Origin: Clostridia bacterium
GTDB taxonomy: Bacteria > Bacillota > Clostridia > Oscillospirales > Acutalibacteraceae
Assembly (NCBI GenBank): GCA_017433225.1
Contig: JAFRHS010000011.1
Coordinates: 28,879-92,878, forward strand
Reading direction: 5' to 3'
DNA length: 64,000 nt
Under the pieces are notes generated by a model. It saw only the letters and a list, made by a program, of their open reading frames with translations, was not told where the DNA came from and did no database searches. Numbering within the stretch: the stretch's first letter is position 1; each line of letters begins with the position of its first letter. This document shows positions 9,056 through 17,948 of this stretch, piece after piece. Both the position numbers and the translations under genes were made by a program.

Positions 9056-11236
9056 ATGGAAAAACCCATGTTTTACTTTGGCAGCTGTTACCTATGGACG
9101 CTCATGATCCTGTCTCTGACCGGGACGGGCATGGCGGTCGGTCTGATGGTGGCGGCAGTGCCGGTCGGCATTTTTCTCCTCGACCGGCTGCGCCGGCCGG
9201 TGCAGGGGAAACGGAAACTCAGATTCTTTCTGGCCGCCACCGCCATCGTGCTGGTCGCGTGCACGGCGTTCCTCCTGCAGACGATGCTCGTCTACCGTCC
9301 CGCCGTGGCCCATGCCGGAGAGGCGATCGACGACACGTTCCTCGTGACCGAAGTGCTGAATGACAGTTCGTCCGGCGCCCACCGCTGTGTCCTCGTCGTC
9401 GACGGGGGAGAGCCGGTCCGCAAACTGCGCCTGTCGTCCGACACCTATGAGCCCAGAGTCGGCGATGTGTTCCGCGGCACCCTGCAGACGAAAGTCCTTG
9501 GGGAACAGAACCCGGCAGTCGCCCGGTATTACAAGTCCCGAGGCATCTATCTCGGGGCGACCAGCGCAGGGCGGATCGATGCAGACCCGCTCGATGAGAC
9601 CGAGCGCCGGGGAGACGTCTCCGTGCCGCCGGTCAAACTCGCCTGGTGGACGCTGCGCATCCGGCTCACGACGCTGCGGGAGACCATGACGGAACGCATC
9701 GAGGAGTGGCTCCCGCCAACGGAGTCCGGGGTCCTCGAAGGCATGCTCGTCGGGGACAAGACGGACATTTCGGCAGACACGAACGCGGTCTTTCAGAAGG
9801 CGGGTGTCCTGCACCTGTTCGCGGTCTCCGGGTTCCATGTCTCCCTCTGGACCATGCTGGTCTACAAGATCCTGCTCCATTTCGGCGCGGGACGGAGGAC
9901 TGCGTCCGGCGGCGCCATCCTGTTCCTCTTTCTCTTTGTCGCACTCACCGGGTTCCCCCGCAGCGCGGTCCGGGCCGGCATCATGCTGGCGGTCTTCTTC
10001 CTGAGCCGTCTGTTCGTCCGCTCGTCCGAGCCGCTGAACGCCCTCGGGGTGGCGGTGCTGGTGATCGTGCTGCCGAACCCGTTTTACGCCGGGGACACCG
10101 GTGTGCTCCTGTCCTATGCCGCCACGCTCGGCATCCTCTCCTGGTATCCGCCGCTCTCCGGCGCACTGCGGGAGTATCTCATGGCGCGGATCTTCCGCTA
10201 CAAACTGCGCAAAAGAGTGGAGGCACCCCTCTGCGTCCTCCTGGTGTCTTTCTGCAGCTTTGTCTTCACACTGCCGGTCATGGTCCTGACGTTCGGGAAC
10301 GTCTCTCTCGTCACGCTTCTCAGCAACCTTCTGGTGTCCTCAGCATCCTCCGGCGCCATCCTGCTGACCGGCATCGGCGCATTGCTCGGCGCGGTCCCGG
10401 GCCTCTCGCTCCTGTGTCCGTGGTGTTTCCTCGGCGCCGGCATGCTCGCCCGTTTCATGGTCTCTGTATGTTCCGCTCTGGCCGGCCTGCCCTTTGCCTA
10501 TGTCTCTCTGTCCGGACGGGGGTTCGGCCTCGGACTGACGGGTGCCCTGCTCGTGGCGGTCGCCGGGTTTGTCCTCTACGGTTCCCTGCAGGAGAGAGGG
10601 CTCATCCGCATGACGGCGCTTCTGTCCGTCATCGTGCTGCTCGGCTCGGTGTTCACGGAGACGGCGCTGAACCGGAACGTGACCCATGTCGTGTTCCCGG
10701 ATGTGGAAGGGTCCTGCGCGGTGGTCATCCACCGGCACGCGGCCGCCGTCATCGGCTGCGGCAGCGACGAGTACGGGACCGAACAGGCGCTGAAGGATCT
10801 CTTCCAGCGGGAGGGCGTGACGAAGGTGTCCGCACTGGTCGTGCCGCGGGAACGAAAGACCGAGTCCGGCGCTGTCAAAGCGGTGCAGGAGGCCTTCGGA
10901 CCGGAGGTCTGTCTGATGCCGGAACAGTTCGCGGGACAGACGGAAGCCGTCATCCATCTGTGGCCGGATGTGATGCTCCGCCTGTACCGGCAGGGGAAGG
11001 ACCATCCGGCGGCACTGCTCGAGGTCCAGGGGGTGAGACACCTCCTCCTGTTCCGGCCAACGGTGCGGGTCGAGGAACTGCCGCCGGAGGCCCGTTCCGC
11101 CAGCGTCTGTTATCTTCGGGGAAAACGCTCGGAAGGTTTGAAGTTGCCGACATCTTCGTATATAATTGTATCCGGTGAATCGGGCGAAGTTGACGCCCGC
11201 GTCTCAAAGGGACGGTTCCGGCTCTACCGCCGGTGA
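9056..11236 (+). CDS. comEC: ComEC/Rec2-family DNA uptake channel protein
   Basis: A 726-residue membrane protein. Residues 1-75 contain N-terminal membrane helices; residues about 95-170 form an OB-like extracellular DUF4131 region; from about 230 the Competence domain starts with EGMLVGDKTDIS and AGVLHLFAVSGFHVSLW, the family hallmark, followed by many hydrophobic helices to about 525. ComEC forms the inner-membrane channel through which single-stranded DNA enters during transformation. The last 190 residues occupy the place of the metallo-beta-lactamase domain but show no HxHxDH metal motif. RBS GAGGTG, ATG at 9056. holA follows 25 nt downstream, a conserved pairing. Other competence genes are not in the window. 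Confidence 0.9.
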   Translation: MEKPMFYFGSCYLWTLMILSLTGTGMAVGLMVAAVPVGIFLLDRLRRPVQGKRKLRFFLAATAIVLVACTAFLLQTMLVYRPAVAHAGEAIDDTFLVTEVLNDSSSGAHRCVLVVDGGEPVRKLRLSSDTYEPRVGDVFRGTLQTKVLGEQNPAVARYYKSRGIYLGATSAGRIDADPLDETERRGDVSVPPVKLAWWTLRIRLTTLRETMTERIEEWLPPTESGVLEGMLVGDKTDISADTNAVFQKAGVLHLFAVSGFHVSLWTMLVYKILLHFGAGRRTASGGAILFLFLFVALTGFPRSAVRAGIMLAVFFLSRLFVRSSEPLNALGVAVLVIVLPNPFYAGDTGVLLSYAATLGILSWYPPLSGALREYLMARIFRYKLRKRVEAPLCVLLVSFCSFVFTLPVMVLTFGNVSLVTLLSNLLVSSASSGAILLTGIGALLGAVPGLSLLCPWCFLGAGMLARFMVSVCSALAGLPFAYVSLSGRGFGLGLTGALLVAVAGFVLYGSLQERGLIRMTALLSVIVLLGSVFTETALNRNVTHVVFPDVEGSCAVVIHRHAAAVIGCGSDEYGTEQALKDLFQREGVTKVSALVVPRERKTESGAVKAVQEAFGPEVCLMPEQFAGQTEAVIHLWPDVMLRLYRQGKDHPAALLEVQGVRHLLLFRPTVRVEELPPEARSASVCYLRGKRSEGLKLPTSSYIIVSGESGEVDARVSKGRFRLYRR

Positions 11237-11261
11237 ATCGCCAGAACAAAGGAGAATGTCC

Positions 11262-12302
11262 TTGAAACTGAACGAAAAGACCCTGTGGAAAAACATCAAA
11301 TCCCAGGAGTACCTGCCCGTGTACCTGCTCAAGGGAAGCGAGCCCTACCTCAAACTGAATTACGCGAATCTCCTCGCCGGCAGCGTCGTACCTGCCGGTC
11401 TCGAGGTGTTCAACTACCATAAACTCGACGGCGAGACGGTCACGATGAACGAACTCGTGGAATGTGTCGAGGCTCTGCCCGCCATGTGCGAACGCACCTG
11501 TGTGCTTGTCCACGACCTCGACTTCGAAAAACTCTCCGACCCCGACCGTGAAGCCCTCGTCGACCTGCTCTCGGATGCCCCGGACACCTGCACGCTCATT
11601 TTCTGGCAGGACACCGTCGGGTTCCCTCAGAAGACGAAAAAGATGAAGGAACTGCTGGCGCTCATCGACGAGGCCGGCGCCGTGGTGGACCTCGACGCGC
11701 GGTCACGGCAGGATCTCGTAAAGTTCGTTGTCACCGAGTGCGGGAAGTCCGACCGGGTCATCTCGGCTTATACGGCGGAGTACCTGATCGACAACGTCGG
11801 GGAAGATATGAGCAACCTCGTCACCGAGATCGAAAAGCTCTGCAACTTCGCGGAGCGGGAGATCACACAGGCCGATATCGACTCCGTCTGCATCCGCTCG
11901 CTCGAAGCGACGGCATTCCAGATGATCGACGCCCTCCTCGACAACCAGTTCGACCGCGTGTTCCGGTCACTCGGCATCCTCTTCGACATGAAGACGGAGC
12001 CCATGATGATCCTCGGCGCGCTGGTCTCCACCTACTCCGACATGTACCGCGCCAAAGTCGTCGCCCACGAGGGCGGCCAGCAGCGCGATCTCAAGAAACT
12101 GTTCCCGCAGGCTTACAAGAGCGACTTCAAACTGCGCAACGCGTTCCGCCGTGCCGGACGGTTCTCCATGCCGGCCCTCCGCAAGTCCCTCGAACTCCTG
12201 GCCGAGGCCGACACCAAGCTCAAGAGCACGTCGGAAGACCACCGCACGGTCTTCGAAAAGCTGATGATCGAGCTGGCGCTCGCCCGCCGGCAGAAGGCGT
12301 GA
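11262..12302 (+). CDS. holA: DNA polymerase III subunit delta
   Basis: About 346 residues. The TTG at 11262 is preferred over the ATG at 11256 because AAAGGAG ends 7 nt before TTG but only 1 nt before ATG; the protein then begins MKLNEKTLWKNIKSQEYLPVY. PVYLLKGSEPYL matches the first strand of the delta AAA-like fold, and the C-terminal third (FQMIDALLDNQFDRV, AEADTKLKS) matches the collar domain. Delta opens the beta clamp within the clamp loader. It follows comEC, its usual neighbour in many bacteria, and precedes an RNase M5 gene by 4 nt. Confidence 0.92.
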   Translation: MKLNEKTLWKNIKSQEYLPVYLLKGSEPYLKLNYANLLAGSVVPAGLEVFNYHKLDGETVTMNELVECVEALPAMCERTCVLVHDLDFEKLSDPDREALVDLLSDAPDTCTLIFWQDTVGFPQKTKKMKELLALIDEAGAVVDLDARSRQDLVKFVVTECGKSDRVISAYTAEYLIDNVGEDMSNLVTEIEKLCNFAEREITQADIDSVCIRSLEATAFQMIDALLDNQFDRVFRSLGILFDMKTEPMMILGALVSTYSDMYRAKVVAHEGGQQRDLKKLFPQAYKSDFKLRNAFRRAGRFSMPALRKSLELLAEADTKLKSTSEDHRTVFEKLMIELALARRQKA

Positions 12303-12306
12303 GCCC

Positions 12307-12894
12307 ATGCTGAAGACCGACAAAGTCATCGTGGTGGAGGGCAAATATGACGCCATCCGCCTCGCGAACATCGTGGACGCTGCCATCCTTCGCACGGAAG
12401 GGTTCGGGGTGTTCAAAGATCATGAAAAACAGGAGCTGCTCCGCACTCTTGCTGAAAAGAGAGGCCTTCTGGTCCTCACGGACGGAGACTCCGCGGGCAT
12501 GCTCATCCGAAACCACATCCGGGGACTCGTGCCGGCGGAGCAGATCACCGACGTCTATGTCCCGGACCTTTACGGAAAAGAGAAACGCAAAGACAAGCCG
12601 TCGAAAGAGGGGAAACTCGGGGTCGAAGGCATCCCGGACAGCATCCTCATCGACGCTCTCAAAAAAGCCGGTGTGACCGAGGCAGGCGATGTACCGCCCG
12701 AGCCCTCCGACCGGCGGCCGATCACCCGTCTCGACTTCTACCGCGACGGACTCTCCGGCGGCCCGAACAGCAAAGCGAAACGGCTCGCGCTCCAGGACGC
12801 GCTGGGCCTTCCGGAACGCATGACCGGAAAACAGCTGCTCAGGATCATCAACATGATGGTCTCCTATGACGAATACAAAGCCCTCGTCGACTGA
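12307..12894 (+). CDS. rnmV: Ribonuclease M5 (Toprim domain)
   Basis: A 195-residue protein: residues 5-100 are a Toprim domain with the catalytic Glu in VIVVEGKYDAIRL and the acidic motif TDGDSAG. RNase M5 matures 5S rRNA in Bacillota with ribosomal protein L18 as cofactor. The C-terminal part contains VEGIPDSILIDALKKAG, typical of M5. The ATG lies 4 nt after the holA stop and has only a weak upstream AAGG, which suggests translational coupling. Confidence 0.9.
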   Translation: MLKTDKVIVVEGKYDAIRLANIVDAAILRTEGFGVFKDHEKQELLRTLAEKRGLLVLTDGDSAGMLIRNHIRGLVPAEQITDVYVPDLYGKEKRKDKPSKEGKLGVEGIPDSILIDALKKAGVTEAGDVPPEPSDRRPITRLDFYRDGLSGGPNSKAKRLALQDALGLPERMTGKQLLRIINMMVSYDEYKALVD

Positions 12895-12908
12895 CAGGAG
12901 GTGGCCCG

Positions 12909-14258
12909 ATGACACAACCGAATATCGTGTTGCCGGGTCCTGTAGAGACTGCGCTCGGACTCCTGGAACACGCCGGCTTTGAAGCCTGGGTCGTCGGCGG
13001 TTGCACGCGCGACGCACTGCTCGGGGGCGCCCCCAAGGACTGGGACATCACGACGTCCGCTCTGCCGGCAGAGACGCTCTCCGTGTTCTCCGACTTCCGG
13101 ACCATCGAGACCGGCCTGCAGCACGGCACGGTGGCGGTCCTGCTCGACGGCATGCTCCTCGAGATCACCACGTACCGGGTCGACGGGACCTACAAAGATT
13201 CCCGCCATCCGGACGAAGTCACCTTCACCCGCAGCATCGGCGAGGATCTCGCCCGGCGGGACTTCACGATGAACGCCATCGCGTACAGCCCGGCGAGAGG
13301 GTATGAAGACCTCTACGGCGGCGCCTCGGACATCGAGGCGCACCTCATCCGCTGTGTCGGCGACCCGGAGACCCGCTTCACGGAAGATGCGCTCCGCATC
13401 CTGCGCGCCCTGCGGTTTTCCAGCGTGCTGGGCTTTGCCATCGAAGAACGGACCGCTTCGGCGATCCACGCCCTGAAGGAGCGCATCCTCCATGTGGCAT
13501 GGGAACGTATCTCGGCGGAAGTGCTCCAGCTCCTCTGCGGGAAGGACGTGTATCGCGTCCTGCAGGATTACCGCGACGTCTTTGCGGTCCTGTTCCCGGA
13601 ACTGGAACCCTGCTTCGACTTCCCGCAGAACAATCCCTGGCACATCTACGACGTTTACACGCACATCGCGCACTCGGTGGAGTCCATCGCCCCGGAGCCT
13701 GCATTGCGGCTCACGATGCTCCTCCACGACATCGGGAAACCGGAGACGTATTTCACAGATGATCGGGGCATCGGTCACTTTTACGGTCACCCGAAACGCA
13801 GCGCGCAACTGGCGGAGGCGATCGTCCATCGCCTGAGACTTTCTTCGGCCATGCAGCAGGAAGTGTGCACTCTCGTCGAGTATCACGACTATCCTGTGGA
13901 ACCTTCGGAACCCGTTCTGCTCCGCCGGCTGCACAAATTCGGCCCGGCGACCCTCCGGCACCTTCTCCTGGTAAAACGCGCGGACTGTCTGGCGCAGAAT
14001 CCGGAGAAAACGGGGGCAGACCTTGACAAACTGAGTACAATAGAACATATGCTGGACGTTCTATTAAAAAAGGAGCCTGCATTCCGCGTTGCGGACCTCG
14101 CCATCAGCGGCGGAGACCTCATCACCCTCGGAATGAGGCCCGGACCGCAACTGGGAGCCTTCCTCGAAAGCATCCTTGAAGCGGTCATGGCAGGGGAACT
14201 GCCGAACGACCGGGAAGCATTACTGGCTTATGTCAGAGATAAAGGAATGAAACCATGA
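12909..14258 (+). CDS. cca: CCA tRNA nucleotidyltransferase with HD domain
   Basis: A 449-residue class II nucleotidyltransferase. The head domain has AWVVGGCTRDALLG and DWDITTSA (the two-Asp metal site), then RRDFTMNAIAY and EDALRILRALRF. Residues about 250-400 contain an HD phosphohydrolase motif (MLLHDIGKP with upstream HIAHSVE). The enzyme adds or repairs the 3' CCA of tRNAs; the HD domain gives phosphatase activity in related proteins. RBS AGGAGG. Its last codons overlap the start of the DUF896 gene by 4 nt (ATGA). Confidence 0.94.
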   Translation: MTQPNIVLPGPVETALGLLEHAGFEAWVVGGCTRDALLGGAPKDWDITTSALPAETLSVFSDFRTIETGLQHGTVAVLLDGMLLEITTYRVDGTYKDSRHPDEVTFTRSIGEDLARRDFTMNAIAYSPARGYEDLYGGASDIEAHLIRCVGDPETRFTEDALRILRALRFSSVLGFAIEERTASAIHALKERILHVAWERISAEVLQLLCGKDVYRVLQDYRDVFAVLFPELEPCFDFPQNNPWHIYDVYTHIAHSVESIAPEPALRLTMLLHDIGKPETYFTDDRGIGHFYGHPKRSAQLAEAIVHRLRLSSAMQQEVCTLVEYHDYPVEPSEPVLLRRLHKFGPATLRHLLLVKRADCLAQNPEKTGADLDKLSTIEHMLDVLLKKEPAFRVADLAISGGDLITLGMRPGPQLGAFLESILEAVMAGELPNDREALLAYVRDKGMKP

Positions 14259-14479
14259 CACAGGATAAGATCGACCGCATCAACGAACTCGCCCGCAAGC
14301 AGAAGACCGAAGAAGGTCTCACGGACGAGGAACGCGCGGAACAGCAGAAGCTGCGGTCCGAATATATCAACTCGATCAAACGGAACCTGTCTCTCCAGCT
14401 GGAGAGCACGGTCATCGTGGACGAGCACGGCAACAAAAAGAAAGTACAGAAGAAGGGGAGCAAACGTGTCAAACACTGA
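14255..14479 (+). CDS. DUF896 (YnzC-like) small protein
   Basis: A 74-residue highly charged protein that matches the DUF896/YnzC family: KIDRINELARKQKTEEGLTDEERAEQQKLR followed by a helix pair (YINSIKRNL). It is probably a cytoplasmic three-helix protein. Function is unknown; in Bacillus a relative is in the SOS regulon, but no LexA box is visible here because the gene starts inside cca. It overlaps miaA by 14 nt. Confidence 0.9.
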   Translation: MTQDKIDRINELARKQKTEEGLTDEERAEQQKLRSEYINSIKRNLSLQLESTVIVDEHGNKKKVQKKGSKRVKH

Positions 14480-15416
14480 GCGCATCCCGCTGGTGGCGGT
14501 CGTCGGTCCCACCGCGTCCGGCAAGACGGCACTTGCCGTGGAACTGGCCAAAGCGCTGGACGGAGAGGTCCTCTCCTTCGACTCCATGCAGCTCTACAAG
14601 GGCATGGACGTGGCCACCGCGAAACCGACGGCGGACGAGATGCAGGGCATCCCGCACCACCTCATCGATGTCGTGGACCCGTCCGAGACCTACAGTGTCG
14701 CCCGGTTCCAGGAAGACGCCGCCCGCATCATCGCGGACATCCGCGGGAGGGGCAAAAACGTCATCCTCGTCGGCGGCACCGGCCTGTACCTCGACTCGTT
14801 CATCGAGAACCTGCAGTTCCTCGACACCGGGGACAACACCGAGGTGCGCGCCCGTCTGAGAGCCGAACTGGAAGCGTCCGGCCCGGAGGCGATGTACGCC
14901 CGTCTGCAGAGCATCGACCCCGCATACGCCGAAGCCGTTCACCCGAACAATACAGGCCGCGTCCTCCGTGCCCTTGAAGTTTATGAACTGACAGGGTACA
15001 CTATGACCGACCAGATCGCCCGGTCCCGCCGGGAACCCGGCCGCTACGACGTCGTCTACATCGGTCTCACGGCCGAAGACCGCGACTATCTCTATGACCG
15101 CATCAATCAGCGCGTCGACCGTATGATCGAAAACGGGCTCCTGGACGAGGCGAGACAGTGGCTGCGGGAGCGCCCCGGCGCTACGGCCGCGCAGGCCATC
15201 GGCATCAAGGAAATGCTGCCGTACCTGCAGGGGGAAGACACCCTCGAACACTGTGCGGAGCAGCTGAAGACCGACACCCGACATTACGCGAAGCGCCAGC
15301 TCACCTGGTTCCGCCGGAACCCGGACGTGCACTGGCTGTACATCGACCAGACACCAGACCTCAGGACCCTGACGGCCGAGGCCCTTGCCATCATCGAAGA
15401 GGAGGGGATCCTTTGA
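14466..15416 (+). CDS. miaA: tRNA dimethylallyltransferase
   Basis: A 316-residue enzyme that transfers dimethylallyl to A37 of tRNAs reading UNN codons. GTG start at 14466, with GGGGAG 5 nt upstream. P-loop GPTASGKTALA, then FDSMQLYKGMDVATAKP, GGTGLYLDSF and AIGIKEMLPYL, all canonical. It overlaps the end of the DUF896 gene, so the two are translationally coupled. The final stop overlaps the TTG start of the next gene. Confidence 0.96.
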   Translation: MSNTERIPLVAVVGPTASGKTALAVELAKALDGEVLSFDSMQLYKGMDVATAKPTADEMQGIPHHLIDVVDPSETYSVARFQEDAARIIADIRGRGKNVILVGGTGLYLDSFIENLQFLDTGDNTEVRARLRAELEASGPEAMYARLQSIDPAYAEAVHPNNTGRVLRALEVYELTGYTMTDQIARSRREPGRYDVVYIGLTAEDRDYLYDRINQRVDRMIENGLLDEARQWLRERPGATAAQAIGIKEMLPYLQGEDTLEHCAEQLKTDTRHYAKRQLTWFRRNPDVHWLYIDQTPDLRTLTAEALAIIEEEGIL

Positions 15417-16654
15417 ACGAACGAACGAAACAGCAGCTCTGGCGGATTCTTCTGCTGGGCCTTTCGGTGCTGGTCCTCGTCTACTTCGTCTACCAGTTCT
15501 ATCAGGCAGCTCACGAGTCGGTCCGGACGGAAGTGGTCCGGCAGTCGACCGTAAAAGATACGGTGGACACCAAACTGTTCGTCGTCCGCGACGAGAGCTT
15601 TCTGGAGACCGGTTCCGACGGCATCCTCGTCCCGCTGGTCCCGTCCGGGTCCCGGGTGGCCGCCGGAGAAAGCGTCGTCGCCATCTTCAACAGCGAGGAA
15701 GACGCATCCCGCTACGCCGAGCGGAACAGGGTCGAGGAGAACCTCGCCCGTTACACCCGGCTCAATCAGCAGAAGGGCACCTCGGCCGTCAACCTGAACG
15801 CGCTCGGGAAACGCATCTCCCAGGACGTTATCGATCTGGCGGAACTCGTCGACAACGGAGACCTGACCGACATGCAGGAGCAGGTCTACGATGTGCGTGA
15901 CCGGATCCTCGCGCGGCAGGTCGCCACCGGGGAGACCGTCCCCCTTGAAAACAAGGTGACGGAACTCACGAGCCGGCAGAAAGCCCTTTCCAACACGGCA
16001 GAAGGGTATGAGACCCTCGACTCCGAACGCTCCGGGTTCTTCATCGGCAGCGTGGACGGCTACGAGCTTGCCACCAAATATGACAAGGTGTCGAAACTGA
16101 CGCCGGAGGACATCGAAAAACTCCTGAAATCCGACCCTGACGAGGTCTCGGACAAAGTCATCGGCAAGGTCTCCACGAATTTTGACTGGTACCTGCTCTG
16201 CACCCTGGACGCCGACACGGCGAAGACCCTGAAAAAGGGTGAGACCGTGACGATCGACCTGCCGTATTCCGCGGTCCGTTCCGTGACAGCGACCGTGGCC
16301 TCGAAGAGCAAGGCCGATAAAAAAGACAATGTGGCAGTCGTGTTCAAGTGTAACCGCATGAATTCGTACATCGCCTCCCTCCGAAAGGAAGAGGGGCAGA
16401 TCATCCTCCACACTTACACCGGACTCAAGATCCCGACCGATGCTATCCGGACGACAGCCGACGGCAAGGAAGGCGTCTATGTTCAGGAGGGGAACATCGT
16501 AAAGTTCAAACAGCTGAGAACGGTCTATACCGAAGACGATTACATCATTTCCAGCGAGACCCCGAAAGAAGGGGAGACAGGCGACTTTGTGTCCCTGTAC
16601 GACGCAGTCATCCTGGGAGGCAAAGACTTATATGACGGAAAGATCCTTAACTGA
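15413..16654 (+). CDS. HlyD-like membrane protein of the division cluster
   Basis: About 413 residues from a TTG at 15413 (AGGAGGGG just upstream; overlaps the miaA stop by 4 nt). One N-terminal membrane helix (LWRILLLGLSVLVLVYFVY) anchors an extracellular part with a lipoyl/HlyD-like hairpin: DGILVPLVPSGSRVAAGESVVAIFN, a helical stretch (about 110-190), and a return barrel region. It resembles periplasmic-adaptor proteins often found before yggS-sepF in Clostridia. No partner transporter is adjacent, so a role in envelope or division processes rather than export is plausible but inferred. It overlaps yggS by 23 nt. Confidence 0.75.
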   Translation: MNERTKQQLWRILLLGLSVLVLVYFVYQFYQAAHESVRTEVVRQSTVKDTVDTKLFVVRDESFLETGSDGILVPLVPSGSRVAAGESVVAIFNSEEDASRYAERNRVEENLARYTRLNQQKGTSAVNLNALGKRISQDVIDLAELVDNGDLTDMQEQVYDVRDRILARQVATGETVPLENKVTELTSRQKALSNTAEGYETLDSERSGFFIGSVDGYELATKYDKVSKLTPEDIEKLLKSDPDEVSDKVIGKVSTNFDWYLLCTLDADTAKTLKKGETVTIDLPYSAVRSVTATVASKSKADKKDNVAVVFKCNRMNSYIASLRKEEGQIILHTYTGLKIPTDAIRTTADGKEGVYVQEGNIVKFKQLRTVYTEDDYIISSETPKEGETGDFVSLYDAVILGGKDLYDGKILN

Positions 16655-17366
16655 GTACCGGGAAGCCCGGTGCCGGGACATTGAAGAGAATATCAAAGAG
16701 ATCCGTGACAACATCGCGGAAGCGGCCATCCAGAGCGGGCGGAACCCGGAAGATGTGCGCCTGATGGCGGTCACCAAGACGGTGGAACCCTGCTTCATCA
16801 ACCACGCCATCCACTGCGGCATCGACCTCATCGGTGAGAACCGCGTCCAGGAGTTCCTCGGCAAGAAACCGGAGCTCGACCTCGACGGCGTCGACTGCCA
16901 CCTCATCGGTCATCTGCAGACCAACAAGGTCCGCCAGATCGTCGGGGAAGTGTCAACGATCCAGTCGGTGGACAGCCTCAAAGTGGCGAGAGAGATCTCG
17001 AAACAGTCTGTGAAAAACGACCTCGTGACCAAGATCCTTCTCGAAGTCAATGTCGGGGAAGAAGAGTCCAAAAGCGGCATGCCCTATGAAGCGGTGGAAG
17101 ACCTCCTGCCGGAGATCGCAGCGCTTCCCGGCCTGTCGGTGGAAGGCTTTATGGCCATCCCGCCCATCTGTGAAGACGAGGTCGTCCTGCGCGGCTATTT
17201 TTCAAAAATGAATCAACTGTATGTTGACATGAAGGATAAAAATATAGATAATATTAATGTCAATACCCTCTCAATGGGCATGTCTGCCGATTACGTGCAG
17301 GCAATTCTCGAGGGTTCTACCTTGGTAAGAGTCGGTTCCAGCCTGTTTGGAGCCAGAGTTTACTGA
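16632..17366 (+). CDS. yggS: YggS-family PLP homeostasis protein
   Basis: A 244-residue alanine-racemase-like single-domain PLP protein. The ATG at 16632 is chosen for GGGAGG upstream. The PLP lysine is in LMAVTKTVEP, with IGENRVQEF, CHLIGHLQTNKV, LLEVNVGEEESKSG and LSMGMSADYVQAI all conserved. The family regulates free PLP and amino-acid balance and typically sits next to sepF in Bacillota, as here (20-nt gap). Codon use near 17200-17260 is locally AT-rich compared with its neighbours. Confidence 0.94.
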   Translation: MTERSLTEYREARCRDIEENIKEIRDNIAEAAIQSGRNPEDVRLMAVTKTVEPCFINHAIHCGIDLIGENRVQEFLGKKPELDLDGVDCHLIGHLQTNKVRQIVGEVSTIQSVDSLKVAREISKQSVKNDLVTKILLEVNVGEEESKSGMPYEAVEDLLPEIAALPGLSVEGFMAIPPICEDEVVLRGYFSKMNQLYVDMKDKNIDNINVNTLSMGMSADYVQAILEGSTLVRVGSSLFGARVY

Positions 17367-17386
17367 TATCCGGAGGAAGAATTGAA

Positions 17387-17875
17387 ATGGCTAATTTTTT
17401 AGATAACATCAAACGCATCACCGGTTTTGAGCCGGAAGACGACGATTTCGAATACGATATCGACCTCGACGAAGAGTTCGAGGAAGAGGAAGAGGACGAT
17501 TACACTCCCGTGAGACAGCAGCCTGCTGCTCCCGCTGCCGCACCTGCCGGTCAGGCAAAGAGAGGGAATGTGGTCAACATGCCTTCGAAGACGACGATGC
17601 AGGTCGTTCTGGCCAAGCCGGAGCGCTTCGACGATGCCAGCGCCATCGCCGACCATCTCAACGAGAAGAGGACCGTCGTCCTGAACCTCGAAGCAGCGAA
17701 CAGAGACGTCGCCCGCAGACTCATCGACTTCCTGTCCGGTGTCGCCTATGCCAACGCCGGCATGCTCAAGAGAGTCGCCAACAGCACGTTCATCATCACT
17801 CCCTACAATGTCACCATGACGGGAGACCTGCTCGATGAACTCGAGAGCAACGGCATGTTCTTCTCGGGCCAGTAA
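17387..17875 (+). CDS. sepF: Cell division protein SepF
   Basis: A 162-residue protein: N-terminal amphipathic membrane-binding helix (MANFLDNIKRITGF), an acidic and Pro/Ala linker (DDDFEYDIDLDEEFEEEEEDD) and a C-terminal SepF domain (PERFDDASAIADHLNEKR, VVLNLE, RRLIDFLSGVAYA). SepF tethers FtsZ filaments to the membrane and supports septum assembly. RBS GGAGG. Lies between yggS and divIVA, the usual order. Confidence 0.96.
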   Translation: MANFLDNIKRITGFEPEDDDFEYDIDLDEEFEEEEEDDYTPVRQQPAAPAAAPAGQAKRGNVVNMPSKTTMQVVLAKPERFDDASAIADHLNEKRTVVLNLEAANRDVARRLIDFLSGVAYANAGMLKRVANSTFIITPYNVTMTGDLLDELESNGMFFSGQ

Positions 17876-17897
17876 TCAATCAGATCGATTCCACAAA

Positions 17898-17932
17898 ATG
17901 GGCACACCATCCAAGGGCGTGCCCATCTTTTA
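17898..17932 (+). terminator. Terminator between sepF and divIVA
   Basis: An 11-bp stem with one mismatch (17898-17908 with 17916-17926) followed by CTTTTA. Because the T-run is short it may be only partial, setting a lower level for the downstream genes. Confidence 0.65.
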
Positions 17933-17948
17933 CGAAAGGTGAATGAAA

